Shown piece after piece: positions 35,284 through 43,514 of a stretch of 64,000 nucleotides of DNA. The notes beneath the pieces are model-generated. The model ran no database searches and was not told the origin of the DNA. It worked only from the letters and a program-made list of their open reading frames with translations. Source of the stretch: Anaerocolumna aminovalerica. Lineage in GTDB: Bacteria > Bacillota > Clostridia > Lachnospirales > Lachnospiraceae. Location of the stretch: NCBI RefSeq assembly GCF_900115365.1, contig NZ_FOWD01000008.1, forward strand, positions 62,001 through 126,000, given 5' to 3'. Within the stretch, counting starts at the first letter, position 1. Each line of letters begins with the position of its first letter. The translations under genes and the position numbers were made by a program.

Positions 35284-36333
35284 TTATTTACCTATCCTAT
35301 TGATATCTTCAAAAGTAACGGGGTTATCATATAAGGAGAGTGCCATATCCAGTAATGAAAACATCATCACAGCACCGGTACCTTCCCCTAATGCCATTTC
35401 CCCATGGATTACCGGGTGCAGTCCAAGTTCCTCCATTATCTTTATTGCAGCTGGCTCTTTACTCAGATGAGAAGGGATGATATAATCCTTAACTCCCGGA
35501 ACAAGCCTTTCCGCAGTCAAAGCTGCTACTCCGCTGATCACACCATCCATGACTACCGGAATATGGTGAACCGCTCCGCCGATAAAAACTCCTGTTAGTC
35601 CGGCAATGTCATACCCTCCCACAGTTGCCAGGATTCGAAGAGTTTCACTCTTATGAAAGTTATAATTATCCAATGCTTCTTTAATAACTTCCACTTTACG
35701 ATTCACTCCTTCCCTGCTAAGTCCTGCACCCTTTCCTGTAACATCCTCTACCCTGCACTGGAGCAGGGCTGCTGTCATTGCACTGCTTGTGGTGGTATTG
35801 CCAATCCCCATTTCTCCTGTTGCAACAAGGCTGTAACCTTGTTCTTTACAGTCAGCAACCATTGCAATTCCAACTTCTATTGCTTTCAGGACATCTTCCT
35901 GTGACATGGCCGGTTCCTTTTTAAAATTCCTGGTTCCATGTGCAATATTACGTTGAATCATGCCCCCTATCTCATTATCCCTGTTTATTCCGATGTCCAC
36001 CGGCAGGATATCTGCCCCGGTCACTTTTGCCATTTTACACACAGAAGTATCCTTCATTACCATACTGGAGGCTATAATTGACGTCATCTCCTGGCCATAC
36101 TGGGTTACTCCCTCTTCCACAATTCCATTGTCTGCGCACATAACAATCACGGCCTTTTTTGAAATATCAATGTGTGTGGTTCCCGTTATGGCTCCAATTT
36201 GTGCGAAAATTGTTTCAAATTGGCCAAGTCCCTTTAAGGGCTTTGCAATTCCATCCCAGATATTTTTTACATTTTCCCTAATGTTTTCATCCGGTCTGTC
36301 AATATATAATTTAGATAATGCTTCTGCTGTCAT
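35284..36333 (-). CDS. cobT: Nicotinate-nucleotide-dimethylbenzimidazole phosphoribosyltransferase
   Basis: Activates the lower-ligand base by making alpha-ribazole phosphate. Typical features: [11 protein letters not shown] near the N-terminus, [28 protein letters not shown] and the catalytic Glu motif [11 protein letters not shown]. Length 349 residues. GAGGGGAAT precedes ATG 36333, inside the cbiP end (23-nt overlap). No gene for making the lower base is in the window. Confidence 0.95.
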   Translation of the reverse strand: MTAEALSKLYIDRPDENIRENVKNIWDGIAKPLKGLGQFETIFAQIGAITGTTHIDISKKAVIVMCADNGIVEEGVTQYGQEMTSIIASSMVMKDTSVCKMAKVTGADILPVDIGINRDNEIGGMIQRNIAHGTRNFKKEPAMSQEDVLKAIEVGIAMVADCKEQGYSLVATGEMGIGNTTTSSAMTAALLQCRVEDVTGKGAGLSREGVNRKVEVIKEALDNYNFHKSETLRILATVGGYDIAGLTGVFIGGAVHHIPVVMDGVISGVAALTAERLVPGVKDYIIPSHLSKEPAAIKIMEELGLHPVIHGEMALGEGTGAVMMFSLLDMALSLYDNPVTFEDINRIGK

Positions 36334-37834
36334 ATTCCCCTCCCTCTAAAATCCTGTATATTCCATCCATGTCCAAATATTTTCTTAAAGTATCTGCAAG
36401 CTTATCATATTGGGTTTCTTTAAAGCTTCTATAATCCATCATCAGGCCCCCTTCCAAGGTAATGCCTTTTCTCTCTGCCAGACCATTCACTATAACAGAA
36501 GCAATTGTTCCTTCATCAAAAATCCCATGAACATAAGTACCATAGATATTATCTCCGAAAATTCCATCCTCTTTCCATTGACCATTCAATGCATTTGTAA
36601 GAGTACATAGGGGTTTACAGCCTTGCTCAAGCCGGGTGATTCCCATATGGATCTCATAACCTTTTAATCCCATGCCGGATAATCCTGATAGTACACCGGT
36701 TAGTTTCCCGAAACATCCTTCTACCTGAGTACGAACCTTTTCTTTCTCCAGTACCGTTTCCATTGGGAATAATTCCATTCCGCGGATTGATCCTCCCTCT
36801 TCTATAGAATAGGGATCAGATATTCTATTGCCTAACATCTGGTAGCCCCCGCAAATTCCAAATATAACACAGTCACCTTTTCCCTTTTTCACTGCTGCCT
36901 CTAAGCCATTCTGCCGCATCCATTTTAAGTCACCCATAGTATTCTTACTGCCAGGCAGAATAATCATATCCGGATGATGCAGCTGAGTAACAGAATCAAC
37001 ATACCTTACAGATACTCCTTTAATTTGTTCAAAAACAGAAAAATCACTGAAATTTGAGATTCTGGGGAATCTGATAATTGCAATATCTATCTGTGCCTCC
37101 TCTTTTTTATCAAATCGGCTTGTCAGGCTATCCTCATCTTCCAGAGATACGTTCATATACGGAACTACTCCTATTACCGGAATACCTCCCTTGTTCTCAA
37201 GCATTGTGATTCCCGGATCCAGAATTGATTTATCTCCCCTGAACTTATTGATAATAAGTCCCTTTACCCGAGCCTTTTCACAATCTTCCAAAAGCATTAA
37301 GGTACCAATAAGCTGGGCGAAGACACCGCCTCTGTCAATATCCCCCACTAAAAGTACCGGTGCGTTAAGCATTTCTGCCAGCCCCATGTTTACTATATCG
37401 TTTTCCTTTAAATTGATTTCAGCCGGACTTCCTGCACCTTCAACAACGATAATATCTGCCTGTTTCTCCAGTTCTTCATATGCTTTTTTAATATCCGGCA
37501 CAAGTTTCTTTTTAAGCTTGAAATAATCCTTAGCATTCATATTCCCCATCACTTCGCCGTTTACAATTACCTGGGAACCAATATCATTGGTAGGCTTTAA
37601 TAGTATTGGATTCATCAATACCGAGGGCTTTATTCCTGCTGCCTCTGCCTGCATTACCTGGGCTCTTCCCATTTCCAGGCCTTCCTCCGTAATATAGGAG
37701 TTCAAGGCCATATTCTGAGACTTAAAAGGAGCGACCCGGTAACCATCCTGCTTAAATATTCTGCATAAGCCTGCTACAAGCAAACTCTTCCCTGCATTTG
37801 ACATAGTTCCCTGAACCATGATTACTTTTGCCAT
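36311..37834 (-). CDS. cbiP: Cobyric acid synthase, first gene of the cobalamin operon
   Basis: Amidates four side chains of adenosylcobyrinic a,c-diamide using glutamine and ATP. The N-terminus [17 protein letters not shown] carries the P-loop; [19 protein letters not shown] and [12 protein letters not shown] follow. The amidotransferase domain has the Cys nucleophile in [10 protein letters not shown] and the His in [11 protein letters not shown]. The open frame runs 82 codons further upstream, but that part translates the B12 riboswitch, so ATG 37834, with GGAGG 7 nt upstream, is the true start (507 residues, the normal size). Confidence 0.94.
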   Translation of the reverse strand: MAKVIMVQGTMSNAGKSLLVAGLCRIFKQDGYRVAPFKSQNMALNSYITEEGLEMGRAQVMQAEAAGIKPSVLMNPILLKPTNDIGSQVIVNGEVMGNMNAKDYFKLKKKLVPDIKKAYEELEKQADIIVVEGAGSPAEINLKENDIVNMGLAEMLNAPVLLVGDIDRGGVFAQLIGTLMLLEDCEKARVKGLIINKFRGDKSILDPGITMLENKGGIPVIGVVPYMNVSLEDEDSLTSRFDKKEEAQIDIAIIRFPRISNFSDFSVFEQIKGVSVRYVDSVTQLHHPDMIILPGSKNTMGDLKWMRQNGLEAAVKKGKGDCVIFGICGGYQMLGNRISDPYSIEEGGSIRGMELFPMETVLEKEKVRTQVEGCFGKLTGVLSGLSGMGLKGYEIHMGITRLEQGCKPLCTLTNALNGQWKEDGIFGDNIYGTYVHGIFDEGTIASVIVNGLAERKGITLEGGLMMDYRSFKETQYDKLADTLRKYLDMDGIYRILEGGEYDSRSII

Positions 37835-37868
37835 AAAAAAACCTCCATTGCCACAACGGGCATGGAGG
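37835..37868 (-). terminator. Riboswitch-controlled terminator that contains the cbiP RBS
   Basis: On the minus strand CCTCCAT-GCC pairs with GGC-A-ATGGAGG, followed by seven T and then the ATG of cbiP. The GGAGG in the 3' arm is the cbiP ribosome-binding site, so folding both stops transcription and hides the RBS. Confidence 0.85.
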
Positions 37869-37924
37869 TATAAATTTAGACACAAAAAAAACGTATCATC
37901 CATTCCAAACCAGTTACTCGTGGC

Positions 37925-38100
37925 TGTAGTAGCTTCATCCAAGGCAGGTCTCCTGACTAAAAGATCATCATTAACAGCAGTCTTCCCGATTAATATCAGT
38001 GACGTATTTGCCGCAACTCCCTTATCACAGTGACGAGTTCGTACAGGATTTTCACCTGTTTCCCTTTTCATCAGAACCAATTTGGTATTCTGACACCTTA
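37925..38100 (-). promoter_or_regulatory. Cobalamin riboswitch (aptamer)
   Basis: On the minus strand the B12 box AGTCAGGAGACCTGCC is at 37958-37943. Upstream lie the core parts AAGGGAAACAGGTGAAAATC and CACTGTGATAAGGGAG of the cobalamin aptamer, with the outer stem starting near GGTGTCAG (38099). Binding of adenosylcobalamin would favour the downstream terminator and shut off the whole 20-kb operon. Confidence 0.95.
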
Positions 38101-38125
38101 AATGTATTATATTTTTAATAACAGT

Positions 38126-38155
38126 ATTGTATCACATAAATTATAATTCTGCCAA
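38126..38155 (-). promoter_or_regulatory. Promoter of the cobalamin operon
   Basis: On the minus strand TTGGCA (38155-38150), an 18-bp spacer and TACAAT (38131-38126) preceded by TGTGA. Transcription would start near 38119, just before the riboswitch. Confidence 0.6.
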
Positions 38156-38208
38156 CTTTTTTGTCCTCATCTTTCGTCAACAGAATACAAAATTGGCGTA
38201 TGTTGTCA

Positions 38209-38237
38209 TTTACAATCGTATGGTGTATGTGTATAAT
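38209..38237 (+). promoter_or_regulatory. Promoter of the DUF512 gene
   Basis: TTTACA (38209-38214), a 17-bp spacer and TATAAT (38232-38237), divergent from the cobalamin operon promoter. About 110 nt of untranslated leader follows with no clear structure. Confidence 0.5.
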
Positions 38238-38355
38238 AATCTGCAGTTAGAAGTAAATGCTCATTATAAATGATAATATGCCTATAAGCAGAAAATCACG
38301 TGCATAATTATTAATAAATTCAGCACTATTATAAATTATAGAAAGAGGTCACAAA

Positions 38356-39771
38356 ATGAAAATGAAATCCAAAGGTCATCCAATAAAAACGGTGCTGCCT
38401 AATTCCATTGGTGAAGAAATGGGTATAGAACCCGGTGACTATCTTGTAGCTATCAATGAAGAAGAAATTGACGATGTATTTGATTATCAGTATCTTATTA
38501 AGGATGATTATATTGAAGTTCTTATCAGAAAAAGCTCTGGTGAAGAATGGATTCTTGAGATAGATAAGGAATACGACGAGGATCTGGGTATTGACTTTGA
38601 GAACAGCCTTATGAGTGATTACCGTTCCTGCCATAATAAGTGCATTTTCTGTTTTATTGACCAGATGCCAAAAGGCATGCGGGAAACTCTTTATTTCAAG
38701 GATGATGATTCAAGACTTTCTTTCCTCCAAGGCAACTATATCACATTGACTAATATGTCAGAAAAAGACATCAGCAGAATCATCCGTTTTAATCTGGCTC
38801 CAATTAATATATCCGTACAGACAACCAATCCTGAACTTCGCTGTAAGATGCTTAACAATCGTTTCGCCGGAAGTGCTCTTAAGAATCTTGATAAGCTATA
38901 TGAAGGTTGTATAGAAATGAACGGTCAGATTGTCTTATGTAAAAATGTTAATGATGGCTCCGAACTTGAAAGATCCATAAAGGATCTGTCCAAATACCTT
39001 CCATTTATGAGGAGTGTATCCGTAGTACCTGCGGGGATAACCAAATACCGTAAGGGGCTGTATCCTCTCGAACTATTTACTAAGGAAGAAGCCGGTTCAG
39101 TAATCGATTTGATTGAAAGCTATCAACAGGGGCTTTATGACAAATATGGGCTTCATTTCATTCATGCCAGTGATGAGTTTTATATTATTGCTGAACGTGA
39201 ATTCCCAGAGGAAGAATTTTATGACGGTTATATACAGTTAGAAAACGGTGTAGGTATGATGAGACTGTTTATAAATGAATTTCATGAGGCATTGAATAAA
39301 GTTATTGCAGCTGAAGAATACAACAGTTTAAAGCTGTCCCTGCACAGAAACATTACAATAGCTACCGGAAAGCTGGCTTATAAGACTATACAGTCCTTTT
39401 CAGAAGAAATAATGCAGGCTTTCCCAAATGTAAAGATCAATGTATTTTGCATAAAAAACCATTTCTTCGGGGAGACAATTACCGTAGCAGGACTAATTAC
39501 TGGACAAGACCTTATTAAGCAGCTAAAAGAGCAGAAAGATAAGGGAATAGATTTGGGTACCAGCCTTCTGATTCCATCAAACATGCTAAGAACCGGCGAG
39601 AAGGTCTTCCTTGATGATATCACCGCCGATGAAGTGGAAAGTGAACTTAAAATAAAGCTTGTGCCCATAGAATCTGACGGACATGGATTTATTAATTCCA
39701 TATTAAATAAAGATTATCAAATGAAAAGAAATAATGAAAATTTTGTATATGTGAAGGCATATGAGGAATAA
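38356..39771 (+). CDS. DUF512 family protein with PDZ and radical-SAM-like domains
   Basis: A conserved Firmicutes protein of unknown reaction. The N-terminal PDZ-like module (about 8-60: IKTVLPNSIGEEMGIEPGDYLVAI) is followed by a radical-SAM-type segment with Cys triad CHNKCIFCFIDQMPKGMRET (about residues 94-113) and the C-terminal DUF512 domain (LLIPSNMLRTGEKVFLDD). Length 471 residues. AGAGG lies 8-9 nt before ATG 38356. In many Firmicutes this gene lies next to der, encoding a ribosome-assembly GTPase; here der is absent and a 77-residue gene follows. A role in RNA or protein modification is only inference. Confidence 0.85.
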   Translation: MKMKSKGHPIKTVLPNSIGEEMGIEPGDYLVAINEEEIDDVFDYQYLIKDDYIEVLIRKSSGEEWILEIDKEYDEDLGIDFENSLMSDYRSCHNKCIFCFIDQMPKGMRETLYFKDDDSRLSFLQGNYITLTNMSEKDISRIIRFNLAPINISVQTTNPELRCKMLNNRFAGSALKNLDKLYEGCIEMNGQIVLCKNVNDGSELERSIKDLSKYLPFMRSVSVVPAGITKYRKGLYPLELFTKEEAGSVIDLIESYQQGLYDKYGLHFIHASDEFYIIAEREFPEEEFYDGYIQLENGVGMMRLFINEFHEALNKVIAAEEYNSLKLSLHRNITIATGKLAYKTIQSFSEEIMQAFPNVKINVFCIKNHFFGETITVAGLITGQDLIKQLKEQKDKGIDLGTSLLIPSNMLRTGEKVFLDDITADEVESELKIKLVPIESDGHGFINSILNKDYQMKRNNENFVYVKAYEE

Positions 39772-39783
39772 TACTCTCAAAAT

Positions 39784-39807
39784 GGTGCCTAAGCACCGGA
39801 ATGGAGG
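39784..39807 (+). promoter_or_regulatory. Hairpin-RBS motif (GGTGC-loop-GCACC then GGAATGGAGG)
   Basis: Perfect 5-bp hairpin GGTGC/GCACC with loop CTAA, fused to CGGAATGGAGG, 12 nt before the ATG at 39820. It has the same design as 8141-8164 and as the 3' end of the cbiM leader. Confidence 0.5.
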
Positions 39808-39819
39808 ATATTAGATATT

Positions 39820-40053
39820 ATGAATCAAGGTCAGGAACAATTTTACAACTTTATTTTAGAAAGAGTACAAGAAGGCAAACAGGATGATGCCAAAGCACTT
39901 CTATCAGAGAGTTTCGCAAAACAAGCGGACGGCTCATTCAATACTGAGTATATGGAAAATTTCATTCCCAGAATGATGGCTATTTTAAAGCCGGAATGTA
40001 TAGAAGAAGTACAGAACATTATGCGGGAGTTTTCGCAAAATATGAAACATTAA
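39820..40053 (+). CDS. Hypothetical protein, 77 residues
   Basis: A small acidic, mostly helical protein starting MNQGQEQFYNFILERVQEG and ending MREFSQNMKH. No signal peptide, membrane helix, Cys or known motif is visible. It follows the DUF512 gene by 48 bp on the same strand and is probably co-transcribed. Translation would start after a hairpin-RBS motif shared with other loci, which argues that it is a real gene. Function unknown. Confidence 0.65.
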   Translation: MNQGQEQFYNFILERVQEGKQDDAKALLSESFAKQADGSFNTEYMENFIPRMMAILKPECIEEVQNIMREFSQNMKH

Positions 40054-40117
40054 CTTACTCCTGATAAATGAAAAATTGAACTTTTATCTTTAGTAGAAAT
40101 AATCACTTACTATATAT

Positions 40118-40205
40118 GGGGCTGTGGCACAATAGAACAGGGATACCAGAACAGGATCAACTGTTTACAATCCATGTCCGGTATGGAATATATTGCAACA
40201 ACCCC
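40118..40205. repeat. 88-nt interrupted hairpin
   Basis: GGGGCTGTGGCACAATA at the left pairs with TATATTGCAACAACCCC at the right with single mismatches. Inside, GATACC pairs with GGTAT and GGAT with ATCC. It lies in the 253-bp gap between the 77-residue gene and the end of the vWA gene, two converging genes. It could act as a terminator for either, though no T tract follows, or be a structured RNA or element end. Nothing else was seen in the gap. Confidence 0.4.
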
Positions 40206-40306
40206 TGATAGAAGTAAATAAGGTAATGATTATAGAAAATAACAGTCACCGCTTCTGCTTAACATTACCAATACTACGGGCTAAATGACTTAGATCAGCT
40301 TTCCAA

Positions 40307-42250
40307 CTAGTTTTTAAAAATAGACTGCATATTTTTTCTTACTGCCTTTAACAATTCTTTAGGCAGTTTCTCTACTTGTTCTCCAATTATTACTCCATGT
40401 GGTTGTTTATATCCTTCATTCCATACAAAGTTAAAGATTTTTTCGTTTGTTTCACTATTTTTCCCTATTTGAAATGCATAAACTTCCACATGTTTATATA
40501 ATAATTCTTGAACTGCTTCTTTTGCTGTTCCTGGGAAACTTGATGCGCCGTCCGTAATTTCAAAAACAATCTTTATTTGTTTTCCTTTTTTCAGTTCTCT
40601 TTCCTGCAGTGAGGTAATGTTATTGGATATTTCTCTAAGGCAGCTTGCATCATCTGTTGCTCCCCCTGTTGCATCCAACTTTACTATTGAGCGGATGATA
40701 TCGCTTTTTTCTTTTTCTTTCAGATTTTTATGGTTAAAATCTTTTACATTATAATACTTACTGCCAAAAAACCAGGTCTCACTTAAAACTTCTACTTTTT
40801 GATTTAGCAGTTCTGCATTGCCTTTTAAATATCCGTTAAAATCATCTATAGACAACAAAGTCACTGCCAAAGCTTTTCTGGCTGCTTCAATTTTTGACGC
40901 ATCCATTGATCCGGAATTATCTATTACAAATGAGATTTCTATTCTTTCAGGCAATACATCTGCCTGAGTCTCCAATAGATATTTATTAAAAATAGGCAGA
41001 TTTTTGTAATTTCCCTTTTTTTCAGCTTCTACAAAATCCGGATAAGTATTAATAAAGCTGTCTATATCTAATTTCCCATTTACCTGATCTTCTTTTTTTA
41101 CACTAATTTCTTTTTTTGCGTCCCCTATTAACTTTTTCCAAAATTGACGCATTTGTTCTCTTTCTGGTTTCATTTTATTAGAATAAAATTGAAACAATTG
41201 TTGATCTGATTGGCTTATACCATAAACCTCTAAATCTACCTTTCCTTGTAGCGTGTTTTGTATGCTTTCACTTGATTGGTCTTGTTGATTCTGCATCTCT
41301 TCTAAAATTTTTTCTACTTCCTCTTGTGTAGATTCCAGTGAATCCGGTATTTCATCTGATTTTGATGGTTCAAAAGAATTCTTACTACCTTTAATCAGTT
41401 CTTCTTCCTGTCCTTTTGATTTATAAAATATCATTTCATCAATTTCCTGTTTCCATAATTGTTCAAAAGTTGGAAAGATGAAAGAGCGAATGAATGGATC
41501 TCTATCTATAATTCCCCGATTATTATTAATTTGTCTTACTAATTGAGTATGAATATAATCAATTAAAGGCTGACTAAAGATTTTTTTGTCAAAAGGATTT
41601 TCAATACATTCTTCAATTTTAGGCTCTGCTTTATATAATTCAATCATTAAGAAACTGTTTGCAAAAGCTCTGTGCCTGGGCATCTGAGAAATTGACTCCA
41701 TAGTCCTGCCTGTTTGTTTCATATAATAAACAATCTTCTCAAAATTTTCTTCATCCCTGTATATAGGACACATTTGTAAAACTCTTAAAAACGCTGTCAG
41801 TTTATCCAAAAGATACAAGAAATCAAGAATTTCTTTTCTTACATAATTAGAAATAACTTTTGATTGGTATGCAGGATCATTAACCAGCCCTTCTTTTTTT
41901 ATCCTGGCTAAAACATAGTTTGTCATGTGATCAATTTCTTTCTGCCAATCGTTTTTTCTGTTCCGATATTTTTTAGCTTGTTTTTTCCAATCCGCATATA
42001 ATGCTAATTCATAGTAGATATGCCACATGATTTGATTTTCATCTAATTCTCTATCTAAAAAACTTTCCAATGGCAAATACAAGACTCCTTTAGACGGATC
42101 CAACAGAAATCTTTGTAGTTTCGGATCCGGAATATACATCAAACCAGAATCTCCTGTAAATGTGGCTAATGAGCGTTGTTCTTTCTGTAAAAATTCTTCG
42201 CAATGCCTTTTAGATTCCTCTATTAGTGCTTGTTCATCAAGTTCAAACAT
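40307..42250 (-). CDS. vWA-domain protein of a MoxR/propeller/vWA module
   Basis: A large cytosolic protein with a C-terminal von Willebrand A domain whose metal site is intact: VIDNSGSMDASK (DxSxS), GGATDDASC (Thr) and FEITDGASSF (Asp). The N-terminal two thirds are helical and charged with no family I recognise; a Glu/Gln-rich stretch lies in the middle. Two starts are possible (42256 and 42250); AGGAGG is better spaced from 42250 (about 10 nt), giving about 647 residues. It is the last gene of a three-gene set; 13 bp separates it from the propeller-like gene. vWA proteins of this kind act as adaptors of MoxR AAA+ ATPases. Confidence 0.75.
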   Translation of the reverse strand: MFELDEQALIEESKRHCEEFLQKEQRSLATFTGDSGLMYIPDPKLQRFLLDPSKGVLYLPLESFLDRELDENQIMWHIYYELALYADWKKQAKKYRNRKNDWQKEIDHMTNYVLARIKKEGLVNDPAYQSKVISNYVRKEILDFLYLLDKLTAFLRVLQMCPIYRDEENFEKIVYYMKQTGRTMESISQMPRHRAFANSFLMIELYKAEPKIEECIENPFDKKIFSQPLIDYIHTQLVRQINNNRGIIDRDPFIRSFIFPTFEQLWKQEIDEMIFYKSKGQEEELIKGSKNSFEPSKSDEIPDSLESTQEEVEKILEEMQNQQDQSSESIQNTLQGKVDLEVYGISQSDQQLFQFYSNKMKPEREQMRQFWKKLIGDAKKEISVKKEDQVNGKLDIDSFINTYPDFVEAEKKGNYKNLPIFNKYLLETQADVLPERIEISFVIDNSGSMDASKIEAARKALAVTLLSIDDFNGYLKGNAELLNQKVEVLSETWFFGSKYYNVKDFNHKNLKEKEKSDIIRSIVKLDATGGATDDASCLREISNNITSLQERELKKGKQIKIVFEITDGASSFPGTAKEAVQELLYKHVEVYAFQIGKNSETNEKIFNFVWNEGYKQPHGVIIGEQVEKLPKELLKAVRKNMQSIFKN

Positions 42251-42263
42251 ACTCATCTCCCTC

Positions 42264-43514
42264 CTACCTATAAAGTGGCATATTCCACAAATCTTTTGGT
42301 GTATTGATCCGATCAATGTATAACAAATTCAATTTACCTTCTATATCCATGACTAAATATTTTGAAATACCCAATTTAAAAACATCTGTAAAAAAGATAT
42401 CTTTCATAGTTGCCTCTTCATTTAATTTCCAATCTCCAAAATTCTCTTCCAGTAAGTATAAGATTCCATCTTCACTTACAATTACAGCTGTACCTTTTAT
42501 TGATTGAACATCAAATAAATTACCTTTCAAATTATCCAATTCCATTTTTATATCTTTTGAATCTTCATAGAAAGAAAGAACTTTAAGCTGTCCTTTATTA
42601 CCTGTTACTATAAGGGAATTCCTGCTGCCATCTTCATCTTCCAAACATTTGATTTGCCTTATCTCATCATCCAGCAAATCAACTTCTTCAGTAATAGTAA
42701 GTTGTTTGTTCTTATATTTAAGAAAGTTCAATTTTCCCGTCTTTGTTCCGACTGCAAAATAATCATCTTTTATTTTTCCTAATGTAGTCCAATTTGAAAT
42801 CATGCAGTCCATATCTTTGTGAGATATTAAACGATACTCCTCATTAACTTTTATTATTTCGAATAAACGTAATGCTTCATCTCCATTTTCCACTAAAAAC
42901 AAACCATCTCCAATTGGGAAACATCTTCCAAATCCATTCAAATCAGAATCTGCCTGAATCCTTTTCACTTCAATCTGTCCATCCACATTAGGCAGTTTAT
43001 CAAAGTTATCACTTGAAAGCAGATAACATCCCCCTCTGACTCCCAAAAGCAAAATTTCTTTGTCATTTAATTTATATATAAATGAAATTGTCTCTTTTAT
43101 TTCCTTGATAGGTGGGCTCCATTCTCCCTCCATTTGTTTATGGTTCGAAGAATCAACTTCTGTATCTATATAAAAAAACTGAACTTTTCTATCTACACTG
43201 CTTGTAATAAAAAGATTTTCATTCACCTGTAACGAAGTTTGTAAAAAGCTATCAAAGCTGAAAGCCCCCAATTGTTTTATTGGACTTATCTTCATTGAAA
43301 TCTTCCTGAAATTATTTGCGTAAACTCGGTAATAAGGAATTAAGCCAGTTAATAATGTTTCTTCTGTTTGTAAAAGTTTTTCCAGCTCTTCTTCGAAGCC
43401 TTCCTCTAAATACCCATTTCCTTGGCATTCATCCAGCTTTTTTCTCAGCTTTTCAACTTCTTCCTTAAACTTCTTTCCATCTGCTAATAAACCTTTTTTC
43501 ATTTTTATACTCAT
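42264..43514 (-). CDS. Propeller-like protein of the MoxR/vWA module
   Basis: A 416-residue soluble protein that I cannot place in a named family. After an N-terminal helical part (about 1-60) it shows repeated blade-like strands of the type FxVxxxxGxLxxL: FLVENGDEALRLFEI, FAVGTKTGKLNFLKYK, LIVTGNKGQLKVLSFYE, AVIVSEDGILYLLEE and YLVMDIEGKLNLLYID. This suggests a beta-propeller (WD40-like) scaffold. It lies between the MoxR ATPase (4-nt overlap) and the vWA gene, so the three products very probably form one complex. No catalytic motif seen. Confidence 0.65.
   Translation of the reverse strand: MSIKMKKGLLADGKKFKEEVEKLRKKLDECQGNGYLEEGFEEELEKLLQTEETLLTGLIPYYRVYANNFRKISMKISPIKQLGAFSFDSFLQTSLQVNENLFITSSVDRKVQFFYIDTEVDSSNHKQMEGEWSPPIKEIKETISFIYKLNDKEILLLGVRGGCYLLSSDNFDKLPNVDGQIEVKRIQADSDLNGFGRCFPIGDGLFLVENGDEALRLFEIIKVNEEYRLISHKDMDCMISNWTTLGKIKDDYFAVGTKTGKLNFLKYKNKQLTITEEVDLLDDEIRQIKCLEDEDGSRNSLIVTGNKGQLKVLSFYEDSKDIKMELDNLKGNLFDVQSIKGTAVIVSEDGILYLLEENFGDWKLNEEATMKDIFFTDVFKLGISKYLVMDIEGKLNLLYIDRINTPKDLWNMPLYR

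Noticed and set aside
37835-38080. 82-codon N-terminal extension of the cbiP frame
   Set aside because: It translates the B12 riboswitch and terminator; the ribosome-binding site and family alignment place the start at 37834.
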